Source: an uncultured Bradyrhizobium sp.
GTDB lineage: Bacteria; Pseudomonadota; Alphaproteobacteria; Rhizobiales; Xanthobacteraceae
NCBI RefSeq assembly: GCF_947648125.1
Contig: NZ_CANSMR010000012.1
Location: 124,001-188,000 of the forward strand
DNA length: 64,000 bases
Direction of reading: 5' to 3'
Both the position numbers and the translations under genes were made by a program. Of this stretch, positions 1 to 8,002 are shown in pieces. Position 1 is the stretch's first letter. The number at the start of each line of letters is the position of its first letter. The notes under the pieces are model-generated. The model ran no database searches and was not told where the DNA came from. It saw only the letters and a program-made list of their open reading frames with translations.

Positions 1-340
1 CCTTCTCGGGCAACGGCCGCTGCCACGACGCCCTGAACTTGACGCGTTCGGTCCAGGTCGGGACCGTGAACGGGATCAACGTGCGATCGCCGACCTTCAG
101 GTTCTTTACTTCCGAGCCAGCCGCAACCACCCGCCCGACGCCCTCGATCCCGAGCGTCGCCGGCGGCGTCGGCAGATAGCCGTAGCGCCCGGCGATGATC
201 ATGAAATCCGAGTTGTTGATCGGCGCAGCCTCCACCGCGACCACGACCTCGTTGGGACCAGGGCTGCCGACGTCGGGCACCTCGTTGAGCTTGACCACAT
301 CCTGGGCACGTCCGAACGCAACGACCTGAACAGCTTTCAT
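1..340 (-). CDS. Zinc-type alcohol dehydrogenase / quinone oxidoreductase family protein (3' part outside window)
   Basis: The first 113 residues of a medium-chain dehydrogenase/reductase are visible. The start at 338-340 gives MKAVQVVAFGRAQDVVKLNE, followed by a GroES-like domain with APINNSDFMIIAGRYG and LGIEGVGRVV. That form resembles the trans-2-enoyl reductase/quinone oxidoreductase branch, which reduces enoyl or quinone substrates with NADPH. The Rossmann domain lies beyond the window edge. The gene is divergent from the TetR gene starting at 466, and a perfect inverted repeat lies between them, so repression by that regulator is likely. The exact substrate cannot be told from this part. 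Confidence 0.85.
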   Translation of the reverse strand, partial: MKAVQVVAFGRAQDVVKLNEVPDVGSPGPNEVVVAVEAAPINNSDFMIIAGRYGYLPTPPATLGIEGVGRVVAAGSEVKNLKVGDRTLIPFTVPTWTERVKFRASWQRPLPEK

Positions 341-363
341 GGCACGATCTCCCGATTTCATTA

Positions 364-379
364 TGTACTAGTAAGTACA
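364..379. promoter_or_regulatory. Probable TetR operator in divergent promoter region
   Basis: TGTACT-agta-AGTACA is a perfect 6-bp inverted repeat with a 4-bp centre. It lies 24 bp upstream of the oxidoreductase start at 340 and 86 bp upstream of the TetR start at 466. The size and position suit a TetR-family operator; assignment to this regulator is inference from adjacency. Confidence 0.6.
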
Positions 380-465
380 GAACGCAGTTGACGTCAATGG
401 TCCGAACTGCCTTCACGGCAAGGTGAAGGCTTCACATCCGACGCAGGAGTACATAAAAGGGCGGT

Positions 466-1041
466 ATGGCAAGGCCGCGCAGCTTCGATCCGGACGATGT
501 CCTGGAGATCGCCCGACAGGTATTCTGGCAGAAGGGCTTTCAGGCGACTTCGCTCGACGAGATCACGGCCGCGAGCGGCGTCGCCAAGCCCAGCCTCTAC
601 GCGGCGTTCGGCGACAAGAACGCGCTGTTCCTGAAAGTGCTCGACCGCTATCACGACGGCATTCTGGGCTGGGCCGAGCGCACCCTGGCACAGCCTGTGC
701 CCGCCTGTGAGGCGATCAGGCAGTGGCTCACCGGCTTCATCCCCTACTGCTCGGGTGAGAAGGGACAGCGCGGCTGCCTGTCGATCAATTCCGCGACCGA
801 CGGCTCGCTCGATCAGGCCGAGCTCCGCAAGAGCATCGAGCGCTACAACCGGCGGCTCGAAGAGCTGTTGCGCGCGCGGCTGCGCGCCGACCGCGCCGAG
901 TTCAGGAAGGGCTTTGATCCCGACGTCACCGCGCACACCATCATGGTGGTGCATGCCGGGCTGCTGGCGCTCGCTCACCAAAGGCCGGATTCAAAGCGTG
1001 TGAAGGCCGTGATCGACCAGGTGATGAGCTTGCTCGCCTGA
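466..1041 (+). CDS. TetR/AcrR family transcriptional regulator
   Basis: 191 aa, the usual family length. The N-terminal helix-turn-helix covers roughly residues 10-57 and includes TSLDEITAASGVAKPSLYAA followed by FGDKNALF. The C-terminal part is the variable ligand-binding domain, with the CLSINSATDG stretch seen in regulators of short-chain or zinc-type dehydrogenases. It most likely represses the divergent quinone oxidoreductase-type gene and itself through the palindrome at 364-379. The inducer is unknown. Confidence 0.9.
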   Translation: MARPRSFDPDDVLEIARQVFWQKGFQATSLDEITAASGVAKPSLYAAFGDKNALFLKVLDRYHDGILGWAERTLAQPVPACEAIRQWLTGFIPYCSGEKGQRGCLSINSATDGSLDQAELRKSIERYNRRLEELLRARLRADRAEFRKGFDPDVTAHTIMVVHAGLLALAHQRPDSKRVKAVIDQVMSLLA

Positions 1042-1097
1042 GTTCGCCGGCACCCGGCCCTGGCCCGGCGGCATGTCGCGCCCTCGCACGAATGTGA

Positions 1098-1116
1098 CTA
1101 TATGATAATCATCATC
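1098..1116. promoter_or_regulatory. Possible Fur-family (Fur/Mur-like) box
   Basis: The AT-rich stretch CTATATGATAATCATCATC matches 14 of 19 positions of the classical Fur consensus and stands out against GC-rich flanks. It lies about 70 bp upstream of the exported His/Cys-bearing protein starting at 1185, a plausible place for metal-dependent repression. Alphaproteobacterial Fur/Mur/Irr boxes vary, so this is tentative. Confidence 0.3.
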
Positions 1117-1184
1117 TTATTGATGTCACGCGCGTGATGACCATGTCCGGATTGGCTGCTGGGCTGTCCGGATCTGGGGATCAG

Positions 1185-1538
1185 ATGAACAAACCGTTTT
1201 GGCGTGCGATGCTTTTTGCCACCGGCTTACTGGCGTTGCCGGCGATCGGCCCGGTGCAAGCCCATGATCACCAGCATCCCGAGTTGAACGGCTGGTACGA
1301 GAGCTTGCACAGCGGCAAGGGACCCTGCTGCGACGGCAGCGACGCGCAGCGCGTCGACGATGCCGATTGGGACACCAGGGACGGCCACTATCGCGTCCGG
1401 CTCGAGGGTGAATGGGTCGACGTTCCCGATGAGGCCGTCGTCGCCGGCCCGAACCGCGCCGGCCGCACCATGGTCTGGCCGTATTACCTCGACGGCCACC
1501 CGCGGCCGCGTTGCTTCATGCCAGGCAGTATGGGCTGA
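1185..1538 (+). CDS. Small exported protein of unknown function
   Basis: 117 aa from the ATG at 1185, preferred over upstream starts because GGGGA precedes it by a few bases and it yields a clean signal peptide (MNKPFWRAMLFATGLLALPA, cleaved after VQA). The mature N-terminus is HDHQHPELNGWYESL followed by GPCCDGSDAQ, so histidines and a Cys pair cluster near the start. A further Cys lies near the C-terminus (RPRCFMPG). The protein is probably periplasmic. Metal binding is possible from composition only. The reading frame is intact and separate from the genes on both sides. Confidence 0.75.
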   Translation: MNKPFWRAMLFATGLLALPAIGPVQAHDHQHPELNGWYESLHSGKGPCCDGSDAQRVDDADWDTRDGHYRVRLEGEWVDVPDEAVVAGPNRAGRTMVWPYYLDGHPRPRCFMPGSMG

Positions 1539-1577
1539 ACGTCAGCGAAGACGTCGCGCGTCGACGAACTCGGCTGA

Positions 1578-3653
1578 TCAAAGATCCAGCTGGACCCGTC
1601 CCTCGCCGTCGCCATCCGGCTTCGCCGGCACGGCGCAGCAGATCAGCACCTCGTCGTCAGTCACCTCGGCAGTCGGCTCCTTCAGATAGGTCACGGCGCC
1701 TGCCAGCAATCGGGTTCGACAGGATCCGCAATTGCCTTCCCGGCAACTGAATGCGGGGCTGAGGCCGCGCTGCTCCGCCAGTTCGAGCAGCGTTCCCGAT
1801 TCCGGCGTCCAGCGCGCTTCCTTCATCGATGCGGTGAAGGCGACCGGGACCGGCGTGGTCGCAGGCGGCCGGCGCGGCGGCACTGTTGTGGCCACGTCCG
1901 GCTTCCGCACCAGCGACGATGGACCAAACGTCTCGGCGTGAATCCTGCCATCGGCAATGTTGTAGCCGCGCAACCCGTCATAGAGCGATTGGGTGAACTG
2001 CGGCGGCCCGCACAGATAGAAATCGTAATCGTTGAACGGCAGGACGCGCGACAGCAGCGCCATGTCGATCCGCCCTGCGGCGTCGTAGTCCGTGCCCTGC
2101 TCGGCGCCATCGACGTCACTGAGGACGCTGATGATCCGGACTGCGCCGCCTGCAGCATCGGCCAGTTGCTGCAATTCGTTGCCGAACGCGCGCTCGGGCC
2201 CGGCATGCGCGGCCTGGAACAGGAACGTCGGCCGGATGCCGCGGGTGCGCAGGCCCTCATAGACCACGTGGCGCAGCATCGCGAGCATCGGCGTGATGCC
2301 GACGCCGCCGGCGAGCAGCACCGCAGGCCGCTTCTCGCGCGCATCGATCGTGAAGCCGCCGCTCGGCGCCCGCGCCTCGATGATGTCGCCGACATGGATC
2401 GTGTCGTGGAGATGCCGCGACACCAGGCCGTCGCGCTTCACGCTGATGCGGTACATGCCGTCCGACGGCGCGACCGACAATGTGTAGGTGCGAATGACCG
2501 GTCTGTCGGAGCCCGGCAATGCGAGGCGGATCGGCAGATGCTGTCCGGCCTGGTGCGGCAGCAGCCCGGCGCCATCGTCCGGCTGCAGATGAAACGAGCG
2601 GATCGAGCGGCTCTCGTCGACGATATCAGTGACCTTGAACGGGCGCCATTGCGTCGCGCGCTCCGCCGCGCGGAGCCGGTCGGCGGCCTGCGCCCAATCA
2701 CCGGTCATCAGAGCATTCGGCGACCAACCTTCGGCCCGGAACGCCCAGCGCAGCGGCAGCGCGCCGCGCCGGCGCACCATACGGCGGACGCGGAAGCTCC
2801 AGAGCCGTTCGGCGCCCTGAAACGCCGCGATCTCCGGCGAGTCCAGGATCACCTCGGCATCGCCCGTCAGCTGCAGCATGTCGCCGGTTTCGAAATCGAC
2901 GAACAGCAGCCCAGCCTTGCCGTTGACGAGGATGTTGCCGAGCGTGTTGAAGAACAGATTGCCGGCGAAATCCGGGACCGTCAGCGTGCCGTCGGCGGCG
3001 ACGCGGACGAAACCCGCTCTGCCGCCACGATGCGAGACGTCGACCTGGCGGCGATCCTCGCGCTCGGCATAGGACGCCACGAAGAACGTATCCGCCGCCG
3101 CGATCGTGTCGCGCGCAGCCTGATCGAGCGTCGTGCCCTGCTCGACTTCTCCGGTGAAAGCTGCGTCCGGCTCGCGCACAAAGGCGAAATCGCGCAGCTG
3201 GATGTATTGCGGACAATTGCCAAAGCTCTGATCGAGTTCGAAGCTGAGCGCCTTGCCTGACGATGCACGGAGCAGCCCGTTGGCACGGTTGCGACGCCGG
3301 GTGTGCAATTCGATTCCCAGTAGCCCGATCGCATCGCCCTCGCGCATTCCTTCGCTTGCGGGATCGCTGGGCTCCGGCCGCGCCTCGATCTCGAGGCTGC
3401 GCGGCGTCGGCGAGGCGATAAAGCCGGGCCGGCCGGCCAGCAGCGAGGCCCAGACGTCGCCGCTGCGGTCCACGCTGCCGACCACGATGAAGGGAATCTG
3501 CGCGAAGAAATCGCGATGCTGGTCGGGCATGAAGTCCCGCACGGCGCGCTGGCCGACGGCCGCCATCTTCTCGGCGACGCCGACCTTCTGCTGGATCGCC
3601 ATCTCGCCGGCATGCCAGGTCGCGAGCTTGCTCTTGGTTCGCCTGTCGCTCAT
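1578..3653 (-). CDS. Pyridoxamine 5'-phosphate oxidase-like / flavin reductase / 2Fe-2S ferredoxin fusion protein
   Basis: 691 aa with three modules. Residues about 30-240 are a PNPOx-like FMN-binding split barrel (FFAQIPFIVVGSVDRSGDVW, NTLGNILVNGKAGLLFVDF). Residues about 330-570 are a ferredoxin-NADP reductase-type FAD/NAD(P) module (RTYTLSVAP for FAD, LLAGGVGITPMLAMLRHV for the nucleotide, YLCGPPQF). Residues 610-691 are a plant-type 2Fe-2S domain with C637, C642, C645 and C672/C673 as ligands. It should pass electrons from NAD(P)H through flavin to the iron-sulfur cluster; the partner of the PNPOx part is unknown. It lies 60 bp downstream of a GST gene on the same strand and probably shares its transcript. 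Confidence 0.9.
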   Translation of the reverse strand: MSDRRTKSKLATWHAGEMAIQQKVGVAEKMAAVGQRAVRDFMPDQHRDFFAQIPFIVVGSVDRSGDVWASLLAGRPGFIASPTPRSLEIEARPEPSDPASEGMREGDAIGLLGIELHTRRRNRANGLLRASSGKALSFELDQSFGNCPQYIQLRDFAFVREPDAAFTGEVEQGTTLDQAARDTIAAADTFFVASYAEREDRRQVDVSHRGGRAGFVRVAADGTLTVPDFAGNLFFNTLGNILVNGKAGLLFVDFETGDMLQLTGDAEVILDSPEIAAFQGAERLWSFRVRRMVRRRGALPLRWAFRAEGWSPNALMTGDWAQAADRLRAAERATQWRPFKVTDIVDESRSIRSFHLQPDDGAGLLPHQAGQHLPIRLALPGSDRPVIRTYTLSVAPSDGMYRISVKRDGLVSRHLHDTIHVGDIIEARAPSGGFTIDAREKRPAVLLAGGVGITPMLAMLRHVVYEGLRTRGIRPTFLFQAAHAGPERAFGNELQQLADAAGGAVRIISVLSDVDGAEQGTDYDAAGRIDMALLSRVLPFNDYDFYLCGPPQFTQSLYDGLRGYNIADGRIHAETFGPSSLVRKPDVATTVPPRRPPATTPVPVAFTASMKEARWTPESGTLLELAEQRGLSPAFSCREGNCGSCRTRLLAGAVTYLKEPTAEVTDDEVLICCAVPAKPDGDGEGRVQLDL

Positions 3654-3713
3654 CGCACTGCCCTCCCCTTCGGGGTTGGACGGGCGCGCCCGCGGGCACG
3701 CCCGATCGACCTA

Positions 3714-4331
3714 TCACGCAGCCGCAGCCAGGCCGGCGCGCGTCTTGGCAAAGGGCACGAAACCCGGCAACGCCTCGATCCGGCGCAGGAACGCGTTGAC
3801 GCGCGGATAGGCGGAGAGGTCGACGTTGCCTTCGGGCGCGCTCGACAGATAGCTGTAGAGCGCCACATCAGCGATCGTCGGCTGCGCGCCGACCAGCCAC
3901 TCGCGCTCGGCGAGATGGGCTTCGAGCCGCTTCAGCAGGACGTGGGCGCGGGCGATCACGTCGTCCGGATTGAACTTCGCGCCGAACACCGTGATCAGCC
4001 GCGCCGCGGCGGGCCCGAATGCGAGATCGCCGGCGGCGACCGACAGCCAGCGCTGCACCATGGCGGCACCCTTCGCATCCTGCGGCAGCCAGTCGGTGCG
4101 GCCGAACTTGGTCGCGAGGTAGACAAGGATCGCGTTGGAGTCGGCAATGATGGTGCCGTTATCGTCGAGCACCGGCAGCTGGCCGAACGGATTGAGCGCG
4201 AGGAATTCCGGCGTCTTGTGCGCTCCGGACCTGAGGTCGACGTCGACCACCTCGTGCGGAATGCCGAGCAGGGACATGAACAGCCGGGCGCGGTGTGCGT
4301 GGCCGGAGAGAGCGAAGTGATAGAGCTTCAT
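3714..4331 (-). CDS. Glutathione S-transferase family protein
   Basis: 205 aa, usual GST length. The N-terminal thioredoxin-fold domain (residues 1-80) begins [20 protein letters not shown] and contains [13 protein letters not shown] and the glutathione-binding [10 protein letters not shown] motif. The C-terminal helical domain carries [11 protein letters not shown]-like sequence ([13 protein letters not shown]). It may conjugate glutathione to electrophiles or act as a peroxidase. The gene directly precedes the PNPOx/reductase fusion on the same strand, which hints at joint stress or xenobiotic use. Confidence 0.92.
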   Translation of the reverse strand: MKLYHFALSGHAHRARLFMSLLGIPHEVVDVDLRSGAHKTPEFLALNPFGQLPVLDDNGTIIADSNAILVYLATKFGRTDWLPQDAKGAAMVQRWLSVAAGDLAFGPAAARLITVFGAKFNPDDVIARAHVLLKRLEAHLAEREWLVGAQPTIADVALYSYLSSAPEGNVDLSAYPRVNAFLRRIEALPGFVPFAKTRAGLAAAA

Positions 4332-4460
4332 GGTGCCGTTCCTGATGTCGTGGACGGGGTTATCCCGACCGCGACCTCAAGGTGGCCCATTGCACGTCAC
4401 ATTATAATCACCGACGACAGCACTTGATTGTTGCGTATTCTGCAATAAATACTCTCCCCC

Positions 4461-4548
4461 GTCATGGCCGGGCTTGTCCCGGCCATCCACGTCTTTCTCG
4501 CAGATGGCAATGAAGGCGTGGATGCCCGGGACTAGCCCGGGCATGACG
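4461..4548. repeat. Composite palindromic intergenic repeat
   Basis: GTCATGGCCGGGCTTGTCCC at the left is mirrored by a near inverted copy ending GCCCGGGCATGAC at the right. Each half is itself a hairpin (GGCCGGG..CCCGGCC and GCCCGGG..CCCGGGC), and the inner CCACG/CGTGG also pair. Such elements recur between genes in Bradyrhizobium relatives. It separates the Rieske gene from the GST gene and may end transcription. Confidence 0.8.
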
Positions 4549-4567
4549 AAGTGCGTACGCGTGTCCG

Positions 4568-4981
4568 TCACACCTCGACGATCACGTAATCGTCTTCGAT
4601 GTGCACCGGAAACGTCTCGGCGACATACGGCCCCTTCTGCAACTCGGCACCGCTCTCGACCGCGACCGGATAGGAGCGGATCCTGAATCGCTTGGGATCG
4701 AACCAGGACTGGCCGTTGCGCATGTCGAATTCCCAGCCGTGCCACGGACAGCGCAGCATCTCGCCGACACGGTCGCGCTGATAGATGCCGGGCTCCGGCG
4801 AGGTCAGGCGCGCGACGCAGGCCGCCTTCTCCAGCGGCGCGCCCTCATGCGGACAGCGATTGAGCAGCGCAAAGAACTCGCCATTGACGTGGAACACGAC
4901 GATGTCGCGGCCCTCGAGACCGAACACCTTGTTGCCGCCGGCAGGAATCTCACTGGTGCGCGCGACGATGTGACGGGTCAT
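4568..4981 (-). CDS. Rieske 2Fe-2S ferredoxin
   Basis: 137 aa from the ATG at 4979-4981, chosen because AGGA lies about 6 bases upstream and the start follows the preceding gene's stop by 7 bases. Rieske ligands are C43-P-H45 and C78-P-W-H81. The short length makes it a stand-alone electron carrier rather than an oxygenase alpha subunit. Such proteins pass electrons from a reductase to a ring-hydroxylating or other oxygenase, but no terminal oxygenase is seen nearby. It is the last gene of a three-gene minus-strand set with the two amidohydrolases. Confidence 0.9.
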   Translation of the reverse strand: MTRHIVARTSEIPAGGNKVFGLEGRDIVVFHVNGEFFALLNRCPHEGAPLEKAACVARLTSPEPGIYQRDRVGEMLRCPWHGWEFDMRNGQSWFDPKRFRIRSYPVAVESGAELQKGPYVAETFPVHIEDDYVIVEV

Positions 4982-4988
4982 TGCAATC

Positions 4989-6101
4989 CTAGAACTTGTA
5001 GACTGCGCGGGCATTGCTGTTGAAGATCTTGCGCCGCTCGGCGTCGGTCAGCGGCGTCTTGAAGGCGTAGCGCGCGTCGTCATAGTCCCAGTGCGGATAG
5101 TCCGACGAGAACAGCAGCCGGTCGATCCCGACCCATTCGATCAGCTGACGCAGGTGCTTCGCTTCATCCGGCTCGTCGATCGGCTGGGTCGTGAACCAGA
5201 AATGCTCCTTCACATACTCGCTCGGCTTGCGCTTCAGATGCGGCACCTCGCTGCGGAAGCGCTCGAAATGCTGATCCATCCGCCACATCGTCGCCGGGAT
5301 CCAGCCGAAGCCGCCCTCGATGAACACGATCTTCAGCTTCGGGAAGCGCTCGGGAACGCCCTCCAGCACGAGGCTGGTCAGGTTCGAGGCGACCGTATGC
5401 GCGTTCGACTGATGCTCCTCGCAATAATAGGACGGCCAGCCGCCGCCGGTCGGCGCATGCCCGCCATAGCCGCCGACATGGATACCGAGCGGCAGATCGA
5501 GCTCTTGCGCGCGCTCGTAGATCGGCCAGTAGCGGCGGCGGCCGAGCGGCTCGTTGGCGCGCGGCGAGACGTTGATCTGGATGTACTCACCGGTTTTGGC
5601 GCAACGGTCGATCTCGGCGAGGCCGAGGTCGGAGCCGTCCTGCCCGACCAGGATCGAGGCCTTCAGGCGGGGATCGCGATGCGCCCAGAACGCGAGCTGC
5701 CAGTCGTTGATGGCGCGCTGGATCGCGGCGCCGAATTCCAGATTCTGCTGCGAGAAGATGAAGAGGTCGAGCACCTGCAGGATTCCAAACTCGACATCGA
5801 ACGGATCGAGATGCTGCTTGCGCATGAAATCGAGATCGGAGCCCGGCACGCCGCCGGTCGGCGGCCACGCGTCGCGCCGCGCGATCAGCGGCGAAGAGCG
5901 CGGATACGGCGTGGTGCCGATATAGGGCGTGCGCAGATGGCTGCCATATTCCTTGAGATGCTGCTGCCAGCGCTTCGGCAGAAATTCGTTGAGATCACTG
6001 TGCGCGTGAATGCTCGGATGGATGTCGCAATCGATGATCTTCAGCCGCGTCGCCGCGGTGGTCTCCTGGTCGAGCATCGGGCGGTCGATGACGTCACTCA
6101 T
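4989..6101 (-). CDS. Amidohydrolase family protein (COG2159/ACMSD-like)
   Basis: 370 aa from the ATG at 6099-6101, preferred over one four codons upstream because GAGGAT sits just before it. The DCDIHP motif near the N-terminus, LGIHVGGYG in the middle and LLFSSDYPHWDYDD near the C-terminus mark a TIM-barrel metal-dependent hydrolase/decarboxylase fold of the aminocarboxymuconate-semialdehyde decarboxylase type. Related enzymes act on aromatic ring-cleavage products or phenolic acids. A homologous gene lies immediately upstream and a Rieske ferredoxin immediately downstream. The substrate cannot be assigned. Confidence 0.88.
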   Translation of the reverse strand: MSDVIDRPMLDQETTAATRLKIIDCDIHPSIHAHSDLNEFLPKRWQQHLKEYGSHLRTPYIGTTPYPRSSPLIARRDAWPPTGGVPGSDLDFMRKQHLDPFDVEFGILQVLDLFIFSQQNLEFGAAIQRAINDWQLAFWAHRDPRLKASILVGQDGSDLGLAEIDRCAKTGEYIQINVSPRANEPLGRRRYWPIYERAQELDLPLGIHVGGYGGHAPTGGGWPSYYCEEHQSNAHTVASNLTSLVLEGVPERFPKLKIVFIEGGFGWIPATMWRMDQHFERFRSEVPHLKRKPSEYVKEHFWFTTQPIDEPDEAKHLRQLIEWVGIDRLLFSSDYPHWDYDDARYAFKTPLTDAERRKIFNSNARAVYKF

Positions 6102-6121
6102 GCGATCCTCCATTTTGTTTG

Positions 6122-6170
6122 GCGCATGATCTATTCGGAAAACCGGTTCCCACTTTTCCGGATCATGCGC
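6122..6170. repeat. Short palindromic repeat between two amidohydrolase genes
   Basis: GCGCATGATC at the left end is matched by GATCATGCGC at the right, with GGAAAA and TTTTCC pairing inside, giving a 49-bp near-complete inverted repeat. It occupies most of the 74-bp gap between the two amidohydrolase genes and could form an mRNA stem-loop affecting expression of the downstream gene. Confidence 0.8.
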
Positions 6171-6175
6171 GCGAA

Positions 6176-7240
6176 TTACGAGTCCAGCTTCAGGCGTGGA
6201 AAGGTTTCCAACGGATTATCTTCGCACATCCGCTTGACGATGCTCGCCGACAGATGCGGCGGGACAGGATCGTCACCGTCGAACTGCCAATGCGGATAGT
6301 CGGACGCGAACAGGAACATCTTGTCGGAGCCGATCTGGTCGATGATGTCGGCGACGCCGGTTGCGTCCATCGGCGCATCGAACGGCTGCATGGTAACACG
6401 GAAATGGTCGCGGATGATCGCGGCCGGCTCGCGCTCCACCCACGGCACCTCGACGCGGACGCCGCGCCAGGTCTTGTTGGCACGCCACATGAAGGCCGGT
6501 AGCCAGCTGACACCCGACTCCATCAACACGACCGTCAATCCCGGATACTTCCCGAACACGCCCTCATAGATCAGGCTCAGCGTCTGCGCCTGGAACGCCT
6601 GCGCCTCGGCCAGATAATATTCGTAGCGATAGGACGGCCAGCCGATCGAGCTCGGCGCGCCGCGATAAGCGCTGCCGGCGTGGATCGCAATCGGCAGTTT
6701 GTACTTCTCGGCGGCCTGATAGATCGGCCAGTAATGCCGCCGCCCGAGCAGCATCTCGCCCTGCGAGGGCACCAGCACGGAGACGAAGCGATTGTCGCCG
6801 GCGCGGCGCTCGATCTCCTCGACCGCAAGGTCCGGCGCCTGGATCGGCACCACGATCGAGGCGCGCAGCCGCGTGTCCCTGGCCAGCCACTCGGCCGCGA
6901 TCCAGTCGTTGATCGCCTTGCAGAAGTCCGCCGCCATGTAGGGATCGAACACCGCCTGCGCGCCGTAAACGACGTTGCAGATGGCATGGCTGGCGCCGAG
7001 CTGGTCGAACGCGCCGCGCTGCACCATGGCGAGATCGCTGCCCGGCTTGCGGCCGTCGGCCGGCCGCCAGTCGGCGCGGCCCGACAGCGGCATCGACGGC
7101 GGATAGGAGTTGAGATCCAGCCCGTCGATGGCGCGACTGACGACCTGTTCCTTCCAGTGATCGCTCAGATAAGGCAGCAGCGTGGTGCGCGTTCCCCCCA
7201 CCGCGGGATGGATGTCGCAGTCGATGCGCGTGGCCGCCAT
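6176..7240 (-). CDS. Amidohydrolase family protein (COG2159/ACMSD-like)
   Basis: 354 aa from the ATG at 7238-7240, which has AGGGAG upstream and starts directly before the conserved RIDCDIHPAV motif; longer in-frame starts add only non-conserved sequence. It has the same landmarks as the next gene: DCDIHP, LPIAIHAGSAYRG, and MFLFASDYPHWQFDGDD with the metal-site Asp. The two proteins are clearly paralogous but differ throughout, so they probably form a heteromeric enzyme or act on successive intermediates. It is the first gene of the minus-strand group. Confidence 0.88.
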   Translation of the reverse strand: MAATRIDCDIHPAVGGTRTTLLPYLSDHWKEQVVSRAIDGLDLNSYPPSMPLSGRADWRPADGRKPGSDLAMVQRGAFDQLGASHAICNVVYGAQAVFDPYMAADFCKAINDWIAAEWLARDTRLRASIVVPIQAPDLAVEEIERRAGDNRFVSVLVPSQGEMLLGRRHYWPIYQAAEKYKLPIAIHAGSAYRGAPSSIGWPSYRYEYYLAEAQAFQAQTLSLIYEGVFGKYPGLTVVLMESGVSWLPAFMWRANKTWRGVRVEVPWVEREPAAIIRDHFRVTMQPFDAPMDATGVADIIDQIGSDKMFLFASDYPHWQFDGDDPVPPHLSASIVKRMCEDNPLETFPRLKLDS

Positions 7241-7476
7241 GATGCTCCCTAGATGTTCCGTTCCTCGGACTGATCGTCTTGTCTTGGTTGTTGGCGGCAT
7301 CGCTGCCGCAAAGCGGACTGTGACGCCGAAGGCGCGATCGTGCAAGCCGGTCCACGCGGGGCCGCCCTGCCCTGTGCGCGCACCGCCCTCACGCGAAGTT
7401 GCGGGCTGGCATGTGAACGGCATCACCCATTCAGGTCACAAGGCGTGCTAGCGATTCCGCGCCGCGGAAGGCGAAG

Positions 7477-7995
7477 ATGCAGGAGACGGGAATGAGACTT
7501 GGAATGAGACTTGAAATGAGACTTGGCCGATTGACGATCCTCGCATGTTCATTGTCGCTGGCCTCGTCCTCCGCATGGGCTGCGCCCGCGACCACGTCCG
7601 GCTCGGTCGCACTTGCGCTCGCCGGCGTCGTGGCGCCCTATTCCTCGCTGCCGGCCAGGGAGAAGAAGGCGGTCGCCGCGTTCTTTGGCGGCGACAGCAA
7701 TGTCCGCATCACCAGGAAGATCACCGTCACCGCCGACAAGGTCGTCTGCCGCGCCAGCAATGTCGACATCACCTCGCGCTCCTGCGCGCTGACTTTCGGC
7801 AGCAGGACCCACACCGTGAAGGGCAGCGGAGCCAACGCGATCTACGCGACCGTGGCGCTCGCCGGCGTTCCCGGCGACGGAGCCGCCGGGACGATCTACG
7901 AGGCGCTGTCGAAATTGTCCTGCACGCTCGATCCCGCCGCGATCAAGGACAAGGCCGGCGGCGGCGCCGACTGCAGCTTCGAGCCGGGGAATTAG
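7477..7995 (+). CDS. Exported protein of unknown function
   Basis: Up to 172 aa. The N-terminus carries a signal peptide (LTILACSLSLASSSAWA, cut before APATT). The mature part, with VALALAGVVAPYSSLPAREK, KVVCRASNVDITSRSCALTF and LSKLSCTLDP, holds four Cys that could form two disulfides in the periplasm. Three 12-bp direct repeats at 7491-7526 each contain an in-frame ATG, so starts at 7477, 7492, 7504 or 7516 are all possible. The one at 7492 has GGAGACGGG in front. The gene is convergent with the PfpI gene, with a 7-bp gap. Function unknown. Confidence 0.72.
   Translation: MQETGMRLGMRLEMRLGRLTILACSLSLASSSAWAAPATTSGSVALALAGVVAPYSSLPAREKKAVAAFFGGDSNVRITRKITVTADKVVCRASNVDITSRSCALTFGSRTHTVKGSGANAIYATVALAGVPGDGAAGTIYEALSKLSCTLDPAAIKDKAGGGADCSFEPGN
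7491..7526 (+). repeat. Three tandem 12-bp repeats at a start-codon region
   Basis: The unit AATGAGACTTGG occurs three times head to tail (the second copy ends GA). Each copy supplies an ATG and encodes MRLG or MRLE. The unit is four codons long, so changes in copy number keep the frame while changing signal-peptide length and the number of start codons. Confidence 0.9.
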
Positions 7996-8002
7996 TCCGG
8001 GC

